DNA of 34,349 nt, from assembly GCA_964607545.1 (NCBI GenBank), contig CAZSLV010000008.1:1-34349 (forward strand), given 5' to 3'. Made by a program: the position numbers and the translations under genes. This DNA is from Gudongella sp964607545 (GTDB taxonomy: Bacteria; Bacillota; Clostridia; Tissierellales; Tissierellaceae). The notes under the pieces were generated by a model. That model did not search any database. It was not told where the DNA came from and saw only the letters and a program-made list of their open reading frames with translations. Position 1 is the stretch's first letter; each line of letters starts with the position of its first letter. Shown piece by piece: positions 23,740 through 31,635 of the stretch.

Positions 23740-24860
23740 AAATTATGACTGTCTTTGGGACCAGGCCAGAAGGTGTTAAGATGGCCCCTATTATAAAGGA
23801 AATACAAAAGAGAAAAGATATAGACCAAGTAGTTTGTATCACAGCCCAGCACAGACAAATGCTAGACCAAGTAATTAATTTATTTGACATAAAACCAGAT
23901 TATGACTTAGATATTTTTAAGCCTGGACAAAGCCTAACAGATATAACAACTAATTCCCTTAAGGGCTTAGAGGAAGTAATAAAAAAAGAAAGACCTGATA
24001 TCCTCCTTGTCCAAGGAGATACCACAACTGTCTTTGCAGGGGCCTTGGCTGCATTTTACCAAAAGGTTAGGATTGGCCATGTAGAAGCTGGCCTTAGGAG
24101 TGGAAACTTATTCTCTCCCTATCCAGAAGAAGCAAATAGGAAGCTAACAGGAATTGTGACTGACTTTCACTTTGCCCCAACTGATGCAAATAGAGAAAAC
24201 CTCTTAAGGGAAGGCTACCCAGAAGAAAAGATATTTATAACAGGTAACACTGTAATAGATGCCCTTAAGTATGCAGTTAAGGATGATTATGTATTTGAAG
24301 ATGAAAGACTTAATAAGATAGATTTTGAAAACAAGAGAATTATACTTCTAACCAGCCATAGGAGGGAAAATTTAGGCAAGCCTATGGAAGATATCTTTAG
24401 GGCAGTTAACGATGCCATAGCCTTATTTGATGATGTCCTAGTAGTTTTTCCAGTCCACTTAAACCCAAAGGTAAGAGACCTTGCTAATAAGGCCTTTGTC
24501 AATAACCCTAAGGTTCTTCTTACAGAACCCCTAGACTATGGACCCTTTACAAATATTATGGCTAAAATTTACCTAGCGGTTACTGACTCAGGAGGCCTTC
24601 AAGAAGAGGCGCCAGCCCTAGGAAAGCCCGTTTTAGTTATAAGGGAAGAAACTGAAAGACCAGAAGGAGTAGAGGCTGGAACAGCCAAGCTTGTAGGGAC
24701 CAAATACAAGGATGTTTATGAAAACTTAGTAAAGCTACTAAAAGATGATAGGGAATATGAAGAAATGGCCAAGGCAGTTAACCCTTATGGGGATGGTAGA
24801 GCTTCAGAAAAAATTGTAGATGTAATTGTAAATGAGCTTAATAAATTAGGAGTAAAATAA
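23736..24860 (+). CDS. mnaA: UDP-N-acetylglucosamine 2-epimerase (non-hydrolysing)
   Basis: A 374-residue cytosolic enzyme interconverting UDP-GlcNAc and UDP-ManNAc, the ManNAc donor precursor for wall polymer linkage units. The opening MKIMTVFGTRPEGVKMAPI, the central VQGDTTTVFAGALAAF and GHVEAGLRSGN, and SGGLQEEAPALGKPVLV near residue 285 are family hallmarks. The start overlaps the tagO stop by four bases, so both are made together for the same pathway. Confidence 0.95.
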   Translation: MKIMTVFGTRPEGVKMAPIIKEIQKRKDIDQVVCITAQHRQMLDQVINLFDIKPDYDLDIFKPGQSLTDITTNSLKGLEEVIKKERPDILLVQGDTTTVFAGALAAFYQKVRIGHVEAGLRSGNLFSPYPEEANRKLTGIVTDFHFAPTDANRENLLREGYPEEKIFITGNTVIDALKYAVKDDYVFEDERLNKIDFENKRIILLTSHRRENLGKPMEDIFRAVNDAIALFDDVLVVFPVHLNPKVRDLANKAFVNNPKVLLTEPLDYGPFTNIMAKIYLAVTDSGGLQEEAPALGKPVLVIREETERPEGVEAGTAKLVGTKYKDVYENLVKLLKDDREYEEMAKAVNPYGDGRASEKIVDVIVNELNKLGVK

Positions 24861-24868
24861 GAAATGAC

Positions 24869-24900
24869 AAACACTCTCTTTTTCCTTGGGGGTGTTTTTC
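24869..24900 (+). terminator. Intrinsic terminator of tagO-mnaA
   Basis: AAACACTC (24869-24876) pairs with GGGTGTTT (24890-24897; one G-T pair), followed by T residues. Confidence 0.7.
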
Positions 24901-24906
24901 AATGTA

Positions 24907-24960
24907 AATATTGCTAATAAGACTTTTTTTAATGCAATATTGTAACATAAATGATATAAT
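24907..24960 (+). promoter_or_regulatory. Promoter region of murA with an inverted repeat
   Basis: AATATTGC (24907-24914) and GCAATATT (24934-24941) are inverted around 19 bases. Downstream, TG-A-TATAAT (24952-24960) is an extended -10 with no good -35 box. The repeat covers the expected -35 region, so it could be an operator. Confidence 0.45.
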
Positions 24961-25064
24961 ATAGAGGTTAATGGGAAATAATAGACCATCTTGATAGATT
25001 TATTAATAATTGATGATACATGCTCACAGGGAGCTTACTTTTTATATATAAAGGGGAGATTTTT

Positions 25065-26327
25065 TTGGATAAGATTTTAGTGGAGAAAAGCCCTCCATTA
25101 AGGGGCAGTGTTAGGATTAGTGGAGCAAAGAACGCAGCACTTCCAATACTTGCAGCATCATTATTAGGAACAGAAGATATAATACTTGAAGATGTACCAA
25201 GGTTAAAAGATGTGGAATTAATGTGCGAAGTTTTGGTTTCCCTAGGGAGCAAGGTTGAATACTTGGATGAAAATGTTATTAAAATAAATTCTGCAAATGT
25301 AAACAATTATGAAACAAAGTATGAGCTTATGAGTAAAATGAGGGCATCTTTTCTAGTTATGGGGCCTCTTTTAACAAGACTTGGTAAGACTAAGAATTCC
25401 CTACCAGGTGGGTGTGCTATAGGAACAAGACCTATTGACCTTCATTTAAAGGGTTTTAGGGCACTTGGGGCTAATATAGTTGAAGATGCAAGTAATATTG
25501 AAGCTAGTGTTGATAAGTTAATAGGAGATAAAATTTACTTGGACTTTCCTTCTGTTGGTGCAACTGAAAATATTATGATGGCAGCTACCATGGCAGAAGG
25601 TGAAACAATTATAGATAACGCAGCCATGGAGCCAGAAATTGTCGACCTATCCAACTTCTTAAATAAGTTAGGGGCAGATATAAAGGGTGCTGGTACATCA
25701 ACCATAAGAATAAAGGGTGTTAATAAACTAGGTGGAGCCATGCATTCCATCATACCTGATAGGATTGAGGCAGGAACCTTTATGGTGGCAGCTGCAATAA
25801 CAGGTGGGGATGTAATAGTTGAAAATGTCATTAACAACCACTTAAAGCCGATTACAGCCAAGTTAAAAGAAGCAGGGTGTCAAGTAGAAGAAGGTATTGA
25901 TAGCATTAGGGTTATAGGAAATGAAAATTTAAATGCAATTACTATAAAGACCCTACCCTACCCTGGTTTTCCTACAGATATGCAGGCCCAGTTTATGGCC
26001 TTAATGTCCACCATTGAGGGAGAAAGCAAGGTTATGGAAACCGTTTTTGAGAACCGCTTTATGCATGCAGATGAGCTAAAAAAAATGGGGGCAGATATAG
26101 AAATAGACAATCGGTCAGCTAGCCTAAAGGGAGTTAAAAACCTTAAGGGGGCAAAAGTTAAGGCATCTGATTTAAGGGCTGGAGCAGCCCTAGTACTAGC
26201 AGGCCTGGTAGCAGATGGGGTTACAGAAATTGAAAACATTTATCATATAGATAGGGGCTATGATGGCATAGAGGCTAAATTTACTAGCTTAGGTGCTAAG
26301 ATCACCCGTAAGACATTTACCGATTAA
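25065..26327 (+). CDS. murA: UDP-N-acetylglucosamine 1-carboxyvinyltransferase
   Basis: A 420-residue enzyme adding enolpyruvate to UDP-GlcNAc, the first committed step of peptidoglycan synthesis. The N-terminus KSPPLRGSVRISGAKNAALP carries the substrate-binding Lys-Asn. The catalytic cysteine, the target of fosfomycin in this family, is Cys117 in GGCAIGTRP. The C-terminal half has PYPGFPTDMQAQFMAL and SDLRAGAALVLAGL. The frame is open from ATG 25020, but GGGGAG at 25053-25058 and the family N-terminus place the start at TTG 25065. It is followed after 31 bases by the MreB-family gene. Confidence 0.96.
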   Translation: MDKILVEKSPPLRGSVRISGAKNAALPILAASLLGTEDIILEDVPRLKDVELMCEVLVSLGSKVEYLDENVIKINSANVNNYETKYELMSKMRASFLVMGPLLTRLGKTKNSLPGGCAIGTRPIDLHLKGFRALGANIVEDASNIEASVDKLIGDKIYLDFPSVGATENIMMAATMAEGETIIDNAAMEPEIVDLSNFLNKLGADIKGAGTSTIRIKGVNKLGGAMHSIIPDRIEAGTFMVAAAITGGDVIVENVINNHLKPITAKLKEAGCQVEEGIDSIRVIGNENLNAITIKTLPYPGFPTDMQAQFMALMSTIEGESKVMETVFENRFMHADELKKMGADIEIDNRSASLKGVKNLKGAKVKASDLRAGAALVLAGLVADGVTEIENIYHIDRGYDGIEAKFTSLGAKITRKTFTD

Positions 26328-26358
26328 TACTTTATAATTAAAAGAGGGGAGGAAGGCC

Positions 26359-27375
26359 ATGTGCGCATTAAGGGCTGATGTTGGGATTGACCTTGGGACA
26401 GCTAGTGTTTTAGTTTATATCAAGGGAAAGGGCATAGTTTTAAAGGAGCCATCTGTAGTTGCCATAGACAACTATACAAATAAATTTCTAGCAGTAGGGG
26501 AAGAAGCAAGAAACATGCTTGGAAGGACTCCTGGTAATATAGTTGCAATAAGACCCTTAAAGGATGGAGTTATTTCAGACTACTCCATAACTGAAAGGAT
26601 GCTTAAGTACTTTATACAAAAAGCCTTGGGTAAGATGCTTTTTAGACCCAGGATAATTATTTGCGTTCCAAGTGGTATTACTGAAGTTGAAAAAAGGGCG
26701 GTTATGGAGGCAAGTAACGAGGCTGGGGCAAGAAAAACCTACCTAATTGAAGAACCTATTGCAGCAGCTATTGGTGCAGGTTTAGATATAACTCTTCCAG
26801 ATGGTAATATGATTGTAGATATAGGTGGGGGAACTTCAGATGTTGCTGTAATCTCCCTAGGGGGTATTGTAGTTAGCAGGTCAATTAAAACTGCAGGGGA
26901 TGAATTTGACGAAGCCATAACTAGGTATATAAGAAAAAAATACAATATGATGATTGGGGAAAGATCTGCAGAAAACTTAAAGATAAATATTGGTTGTGCC
27001 TATCCCTTTGAAGAAGAAAAATTTATGGAAATTAAGGGGAGAAATCTTTTAACAGGCCTTCCTTTAAATGTAAGTGTTTCATCAAATGATATGTTAGATG
27101 CCCTCCATGAGCCAGTAAATGAAATTATTGAAGCAATCCACTGGGTCCTAGAAAAGACTCCACCTGAATTGTCATCAGATGTATCAAATGCTGGTATGTA
27201 CTTAACTGGAGGAGGGGCTATGCTTAATGGCCTAGATAAACTTATCCAAGAAAGAACAGGCATTACAACAAGGGTAGCTGAAAATGCTGTAGAATGCGTT
27301 GCAATTGGAACAGGTAAATCCTTAGATTCAATAGCAGTTCTTGAAAAAACTATGCATGAATCAAAAAGATTTTAA
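26359..27375 (+). CDS. mreB: MreB/Mbl-family actin-like shape protein
   Basis: A 338-residue bacterial actin that forms membrane-bound filaments guiding side-wall peptidoglycan synthesis. The phosphate loops DVGIDLGTASVLVY (residues 7-20) and MIVDIGGGTSDVAVIS are clear, and the adenosine motif NAGMYLTGGGAMLNGLDKL is near residue 277. An Mbl or MreBH assignment is equally possible, since the position after murA matches that of mbl in Bacillus. GAGGGGAGG precedes the ATG. In Bacillus, spoIID, spoIIQ and spoIIID lie between the two; here they are absent. Confidence 0.93.
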   Translation: MCALRADVGIDLGTASVLVYIKGKGIVLKEPSVVAIDNYTNKFLAVGEEARNMLGRTPGNIVAIRPLKDGVISDYSITERMLKYFIQKALGKMLFRPRIIICVPSGITEVEKRAVMEASNEAGARKTYLIEEPIAAAIGAGLDITLPDGNMIVDIGGGTSDVAVISLGGIVVSRSIKTAGDEFDEAITRYIRKKYNMMIGERSAENLKINIGCAYPFEEEKFMEIKGRNLLTGLPLNVSVSSNDMLDALHEPVNEIIEAIHWVLEKTPPELSSDVSNAGMYLTGGGAMLNGLDKLIQERTGITTRVAENAVECVAIGTGKSLDSIAVLEKTMHESKRF

Positions 27376-27384
27376 TAAATTACG

Positions 27385-27420
27385 ATGCTGTTTCATAAAA
27401 ATTTGAAACGGCATTTTTAT
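27385..27420 (+). terminator. Intrinsic terminator of murA-mreB
   Basis: ATGCTGTTTC (27385-27394) pairs with GAAACGGCAT (27405-27414), one G-T pair, followed by T residues. Confidence 0.9.
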
Positions 27421-27453
27421 ATGACTTTTTATAACTTATAAGGAGGAAAATTT

Positions 27454-27945
27454 ATGAAGGCAGCCTTAATTTACTATTCACTAGAAGGTAACACAGAATT
27501 AATTGCAAATATAATAAGCGATAAGATAAGTGTAGACTTAATAAAACTAATCCCAAAAGAAGAAATAAATAAGGAAGGCTTTATGAGGTATGTTTGGGGT
27601 GGGAAAAGCGTTATATTAAAAGAAAAACCTGAACTTGTAAATAAGGACATAAATTTAGACCCATATGATACCATAATTTTTGGAACCCCTATTTGGGCAG
27701 GGGGCTTTACACCTGTCATACTTAGCTTTTTAACAAAATATAAGATAAGAGATAAAAAGATACTTATATATGCCTGCAATAGGGGTGGAAGCTCGCAAAA
27801 GTGTTTTTCTAATTTTAAAGACCACCTAAGGGAAAATACAATACTTGAAACAATAGAATTTAAAGAGCCAAAAGACCAAGATAGAAAAGTACTTAGTGAG
27901 AAGTTAGATGGGTTTTTAAAAAATATAGATAAGAAAAAAGACTAG
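27454..27945 (+). CDS. Flavodoxin-like FMN protein
   Basis: A 163-residue single-domain protein with the flavodoxin fold. The FMN phosphate loop is SLEGNTE (residues 9-15) after the first strand KAALIYY. FGTPIWAGGFTP (about 75-86) is the second FMN loop, and ACNRGGSSQKCF follows the next strand. This form is close to clostridial flavodoxin-family NAD(P)H oxidoreductases, and it may carry electrons at low potential or act as a small reductase; the partner is not evident. AAGGAGG before the ATG. The end runs into a bidirectional terminator. Confidence 0.85.
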   Translation: MKAALIYYSLEGNTELIANIISDKISVDLIKLIPKEEINKEGFMRYVWGGKSVILKEKPELVNKDINLDPYDTIIFGTPIWAGGFTPVILSFLTKYKIRDKKILIYACNRGGSSQKCFSNFKDHLRENTILETIEFKEPKDQDRKVLSEKLDGFLKNIDKKKD

Positions 27946-27975
27946 GGTTTTTAACTTCCTAGTCTTTGTTTTTTT
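27937..27975. terminator. Bidirectional terminator
   Basis: AAAGACTAGG (27937-27946) pairs perfectly with CCTAGTCTTT (27958-27967), with a T run after it. It includes the flavodoxin stop and lies just past the end of the convergent NAGPA gene. Confidence 0.9.
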
Positions 27976-30045
27976 CTAATATTTATAAGGGAAAATTCTT
28001 TGGTAGCTTATCTCATCACCATTTACTATAAATTCTAAATATGAATAATTAGCCATCCCCTCTGGGGTTGAGATCTTAGATGTGTTTAAAGTTAAGTATC
28101 TTACACCTTCCTTGATTTCTAAATTAGCTACTCCCCCATTTTGAATAACAAATATATCCTTTCCTCTTACTTGAACCTTTTCTAAAGTGCTTTGAAGTAA
28201 GTCTGCTTCAAGTTTATCAGAAAATCCTGTAGGACCAAAGATTGGCCTATTTATAGTAATAATTATATTTTTTTCTTCTATAGTATTTAACCTATCTAAT
28301 AAATCCACCCATTGCTGGCTACCAGCGGACCTAATACCAGAACTATCTGCTTGTAGGTTTATGGTATAAAGGCTCCCATTTTGACTAGTCCCAAAAATTG
28401 ACTTTCCATCTACTACTTGGGTGTGGCTTATAGAATTTTTAAAAGTATCATTTAAAATTCTCATTTGTATTCCAAGACCTGCACTTGAAAGCCTTTCACT
28501 TAGCCCAGTCAACCTATTTGTAGAAACTATCTTAGTAAACAGAGTATTCCCACTAATTTCAGGTTCATTATAAATTGCTATCCTAAGTCCTTCTTCCCCT
28601 AGGTCAGAAGCCTTATTTAAGGCATCACTACTTGCATCAAGGGGGTATCCAAGCACTCTAACATCCATGGATGCTGATATATTGTTATAACTTGCTGTTA
28701 TAGTCCCAGTGCCAGGCTCACTTCCAACAAACAAACCATTTGTAACACTACCTATATTATTAGAAACATCCCAATTTAAATCATTTACATTAATATTAAA
28801 TATATTGTTATATTCATCATAGGCCTTTACTTCTAAGGTTAAAGAATTACCTATAGAAACAATTTTATTCTTACTACTTATGCTGATTTTAGCTAGGTTG
28901 CCCTTAGGTGCAGTTGAAAAGACCCCAAGCCCATTTACAACAGACCTGTTTTCACTTGCCTTGTTAACAACTGTAGCACTTGTTTGACCAAGTGGCTTAA
29001 CAGCCATCATAGTTGACCCGCCCCCATCAAAGTTAACCCCATTGTAGGCCCCAAGATTTTGTAGGATAGCACCTAGTGTTTCTTGGCTAACCCCCTTAAA
29101 GTAGGGGTCCCTTCCATCTACAGTAACAAGGATAACTTCTCTCCCATCCTGGGAAATGCCAAGCCCAGTTCTTGGGTGAAGGCCCTTAATATTTACATCA
29201 GTATTTGTTAAAACTCCATCTCTTAAGACCATACCACCTGATCCAATAGCAAACTTTAAATAATTCCAGTCAGGACTTGATTGGAGGCTATAAGATACCC
29301 TATCTCCAATATTAAAATCTAAAAGGTTGGTAGACTTAGAAGTTAAGACAAAGCCTGTATCGTTTTGAGGTATAGGGAAGGGGTCTCCTCCAAAATGCCT
29401 ATCTACTACATAGCCATCTTGAATTAGGACCTCATATAGGTCCCCCTTAAACTGGGTTCCCAAGGACTTAAGTCCCCAGTGCTTATTTAAAAGAGTAATA
29501 GTTTCAAAATTTGCATGTAGCTTATTTACAGTATCAATTGTTAAGAGCCTACCAGAAGTGTTATTTATAATAGTCATACTGGCAGTCATATAATCGATTC
29601 GTGGTTCATTGTTTTCTGTTATATAAAAGGTAGGCAGCTTATTTGGAGATGAAATAAGGTCTCCATTGTGGATCAAGGCCCCCAAAGAAGTAGGTATATG
29701 GCTAGTATTAAAAAAGTCTCCGTTTATACCTGCAACTGCATTTTTTTGTTCAACAAGGCCCTTAACTGTAGTTCTTTTAGATAGGCCTTCTTGGTGAAAA
29801 AGAGGACCAATTTCTGTATACTGGTCATTTAAATCAATCCTGATAACATCTAAAGAAAGCCACCCTTCCTTGGTAAACCTTCTTATATCATGGTGGACTA
29901 CCCCAGATGCTATAGGTGTAGTGTGGTTTTCCTCTATTATTGTCTGGGGTAAACTAGCCCCAAGACTTACATTTTTATTTATTGGACTTGAAAATAGTAA
30001 AACTGCTGAAAACAAACCCGTTAATATTACTCTTTTAAGCTTCAT
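27976..30045 (-). CDS. Secreted phosphodiester glycosidase (NAGPA-family) protein
   Basis: A 689-residue exported protein with a signal peptide (basic KLKR, hydrophobic core, end near LGA, residue 30). The NAGPA domain (about residues 85-375) has VAGINGDFFNTS, HPRTGLGISQDG and VNFDGGGSTMM, the signatures of the family that cleaves GlcNAc-1-phosphodiesters, as in glycopolymer maintenance. A bacterial Ig-like domain follows (about 385-470, KISISSKNKIVSIGNSLTLEVKAYD). The last 200 residues form a further domain with VDLLDRLNTIEEKNIIITINRPIFG that I read as metallophosphatase-like but cannot name firmly. GGAGAGGAG precedes the ATG. It is probably wall-associated, acting on wall polymers such as those made through tagO/mnaA. 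Confidence 0.85.
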   Translation of the reverse strand: MKLKRVILTGLFSAVLLFSSPINKNVSLGASLPQTIIEENHTTPIASGVVHHDIRRFTKEGWLSLDVIRIDLNDQYTEIGPLFHQEGLSKRTTVKGLVEQKNAVAGINGDFFNTSHIPTSLGALIHNGDLISSPNKLPTFYITENNEPRIDYMTASMTIINNTSGRLLTIDTVNKLHANFETITLLNKHWGLKSLGTQFKGDLYEVLIQDGYVVDRHFGGDPFPIPQNDTGFVLTSKSTNLLDFNIGDRVSYSLQSSPDWNYLKFAIGSGGMVLRDGVLTNTDVNIKGLHPRTGLGISQDGREVILVTVDGRDPYFKGVSQETLGAILQNLGAYNGVNFDGGGSTMMAVKPLGQTSATVVNKASENRSVVNGLGVFSTAPKGNLAKISISSKNKIVSIGNSLTLEVKAYDEYNNIFNINVNDLNWDVSNNIGSVTNGLFVGSEPGTGTITASYNNISASMDVRVLGYPLDASSDALNKASDLGEEGLRIAIYNEPEISGNTLFTKIVSTNRLTGLSERLSSAGLGIQMRILNDTFKNSISHTQVVDGKSIFGTSQNGSLYTINLQADSSGIRSAGSQQWVDLLDRLNTIEEKNIIITINRPIFGPTGFSDKLEADLLQSTLEKVQVRGKDIFVIQNGGVANLEIKEGVRYLTLNTSKISTPEGMANYSYLEFIVNGDEISYQRIFPYKY

Positions 30046-30257
30046 TTAAAAATCTCCTCTCCCTGTCCTAATCATATTCTATTATATAGGTAAGATGGGC
30101 CTAGTTGGTTACAATTGTATTACATATATATTACATTGGCTTAATCTTAATATCATTTCAAATTCAAACCGATTTCAAAAGAGTTTCATAAAAATATAAT
30201 CAGGGTATTTATAGATTACTATGGATGTATATGTAAAATTACAAATGTTACAAGGAA
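30046..30257. other. Divergent intergenic region (NAGPA gene / BTAD regulator)
   Basis: This A/T-rich region carries a minus-strand TATAAT (30081-30086) serving the NAGPA gene. On the plus strand, ATTTCA (30172-30177), 17 bases and TATAAT (30195-30200) may serve the regulator. GTTACAA heptamers occur at 30108-30114 and 30247-30253, with ATTACAA at 30238-30244. No open frame or RNA gene is evident. Confidence 0.45.
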
Positions 30258-30266
30258 GTGGAAAAA

Positions 30267-31451
30267 ATGGTTAGGATACATACTTTAGGTGACTTTGACA
30301 TAAAAGTAGGTGGCCAATCTATATTACACACAATAGGTAATCAGCACAGACTAATGAAATTATTCAAATACTTTCTTACCTTTAATGGGAAAAAGCTACT
30401 ACCTGAGAATATAATAGAAGACATATGGGAGGAAGAGAACTTTAAAGAACCCTTAAAGGTACTTAGGACACAAATTTCAAGATTAAGAAATTTAATTAAT
30501 TTTAAAGCTTATGGGATAGAGCCCTTCTTTACTATTGATTTTATTGATGGGTATTATTTATTTGAACTTAAAGAAAACACCCAAGTTGATTTTTTAGAGA
30601 TGGAAGTTTGCATAGAAACACAAAATAAGACCTTAGACAAAGAACAAATCTTAGATGTTTGCAAGGTTAGCACAAGCCTTTACCGAGGGGAGTTTTTGGG
30701 AGAACTTGGCTATGAAGAATGGCTAATTCCAATTAGAAACCGCCTAGACCGCTTGTATATAAATAGCCTTACTAGGTATCTACAAGTATTAAAGGAAAAG
30801 TCTATGGATAACCATATAGTTTCAATTTGTGAAGATGCCATGGCATTTAAACCCTATGAGGAAAAAATCCATATCTATATGATAGAAGCCCTATTAAATC
30901 TAGGTCAAAACCAATGTGCCTTAAACCATTATAAGTACTGTACAAGCAAAATGTATAGCGACCTTGGGGAATCTCCAAGTCCAAGGTTAAAAGACCTATA
31001 TAAGACTATTAAATTAAATGAAGATAAAAACTCCAGTCCCCTAAGCCTAGGAAGTTTAGATGAAGCCTTGAATGTAGATGAAGATACGCAAGGGGCCTTG
31101 ATATGCGATAGGGCTATGTTTAAGTTTATGTATAATTTTATGGTAAGAGAAAAGGAAAGAAAATTAGAAGAAAATGTTTTTCTAGGAATTATTACTATAG
31201 ATAAAAGTGGATATATTGAAAATTCAAAAGAATATATAAAGTCTTCCATGTTGACCCTCCTAGATATGATAAATTATAGGCTTAGAAAGACTGATGTCTT
31301 AACCCAGTGGAATGATAATCAACTTTTATTACTCCTTACAAGTGTTAAGGAGGATAATCTTGAAAGCATAATAAATAGGCTAAAAATTTATTTTAGTAGC
31401 AAAATTTCTAATGATAAAATCACTTTAAACATAAAATTTAAAAAAATATAA
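30267..31451 (+). CDS. BTAD (SARP-type) transcriptional regulator with degenerate GGDEF-like tail
   Basis: A 394-residue cytosolic regulator. The N-terminal OmpR-like winged helix (about residues 1-95) reads IHTLGDFDIKVGGQ, then a DNA-binding helix region around EPLKVLRTQISRLRNLI. A bacterial transcriptional activation (BTAD) helical-repeat domain spans about 105-250, containing LYRGEFLGELGYEEWLIPIRNRL. The tail (about 285-394) follows the GGDEF pattern: FLGIITID, then LLDMINYRLRKTDVLTQWNDNQLLLLLTS, with WNDNQ in place of GG(D/E)EF, so cyclase activity is not expected. AAGGA ten bases before ATG 30267 is preferred over GTG 30258. It likely controls the surface-protein genes that follow. Confidence 0.85.
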   Translation: MVRIHTLGDFDIKVGGQSILHTIGNQHRLMKLFKYFLTFNGKKLLPENIIEDIWEEENFKEPLKVLRTQISRLRNLINFKAYGIEPFFTIDFIDGYYLFELKENTQVDFLEMEVCIETQNKTLDKEQILDVCKVSTSLYRGEFLGELGYEEWLIPIRNRLDRLYINSLTRYLQVLKEKSMDNHIVSICEDAMAFKPYEEKIHIYMIEALLNLGQNQCALNHYKYCTSKMYSDLGESPSPRLKDLYKTIKLNEDKNSSPLSLGSLDEALNVDEDTQGALICDRAMFKFMYNFMVREKERKLEENVFLGIITIDKSGYIENSKEYIKSSMLTLLDMINYRLRKTDVLTQWNDNQLLLLLTSVKEDNLESIINRLKIYFSSKISNDKITLNIKFKKI

Positions 31452-31468
31452 AAAAATTTATAAAAGCT

Positions 31469-31507
31469 AAACCTTTGGAATTTAAAAGATTCTAGAGGTT
31501 TTTTTAT
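31469..31507 (+). terminator. Intrinsic terminator of the BTAD gene
   Basis: A 13-bp stem, AAACCTTTGGAAT (31469-31481) with ATTCTAGAGGTTT (31489-31501), includes two G-T pairs and is followed by T residues. Confidence 0.88.
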
Positions 31508-31591
31508 TTGCTAATAAACCATGAAATTGAAATGAAATCAAAGAGAAACTGTCTTGTAACCTCTATAGGTATATAAGATATATCAAGTAAA

Positions 31592-31609
31592 GTTACAAAA
31601 CGGTTACAA
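31592..31609 (+). promoter_or_regulatory. Tandem GTTACAA repeat, 11-base period
   Basis: GTTACAA at 31592-31598 and again at 31603-31609 are spaced exactly 11 bases apart. An inverted TTGTAAC lies at 31554-31560. Heptamer direct repeats with 11-base period are the known form of SARP binding sites, and the gene just upstream encodes such a regulator. Site identity is an inference. The repeat lies about 27 bases before the start of the surface protein gene. Confidence 0.45.
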
Positions 31610-31635
31610 ATAATTAGACCCAGGAGGTGACCTTA

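Noticed and set aside
31508..31635. A second c-di-GMP or other riboswitch before the surface protein
   Set aside because: None of the GEMM core words (GACGCAAAGCC, ATGGCAGCC) is present; only promoter-like and GTTACAA elements are seen.
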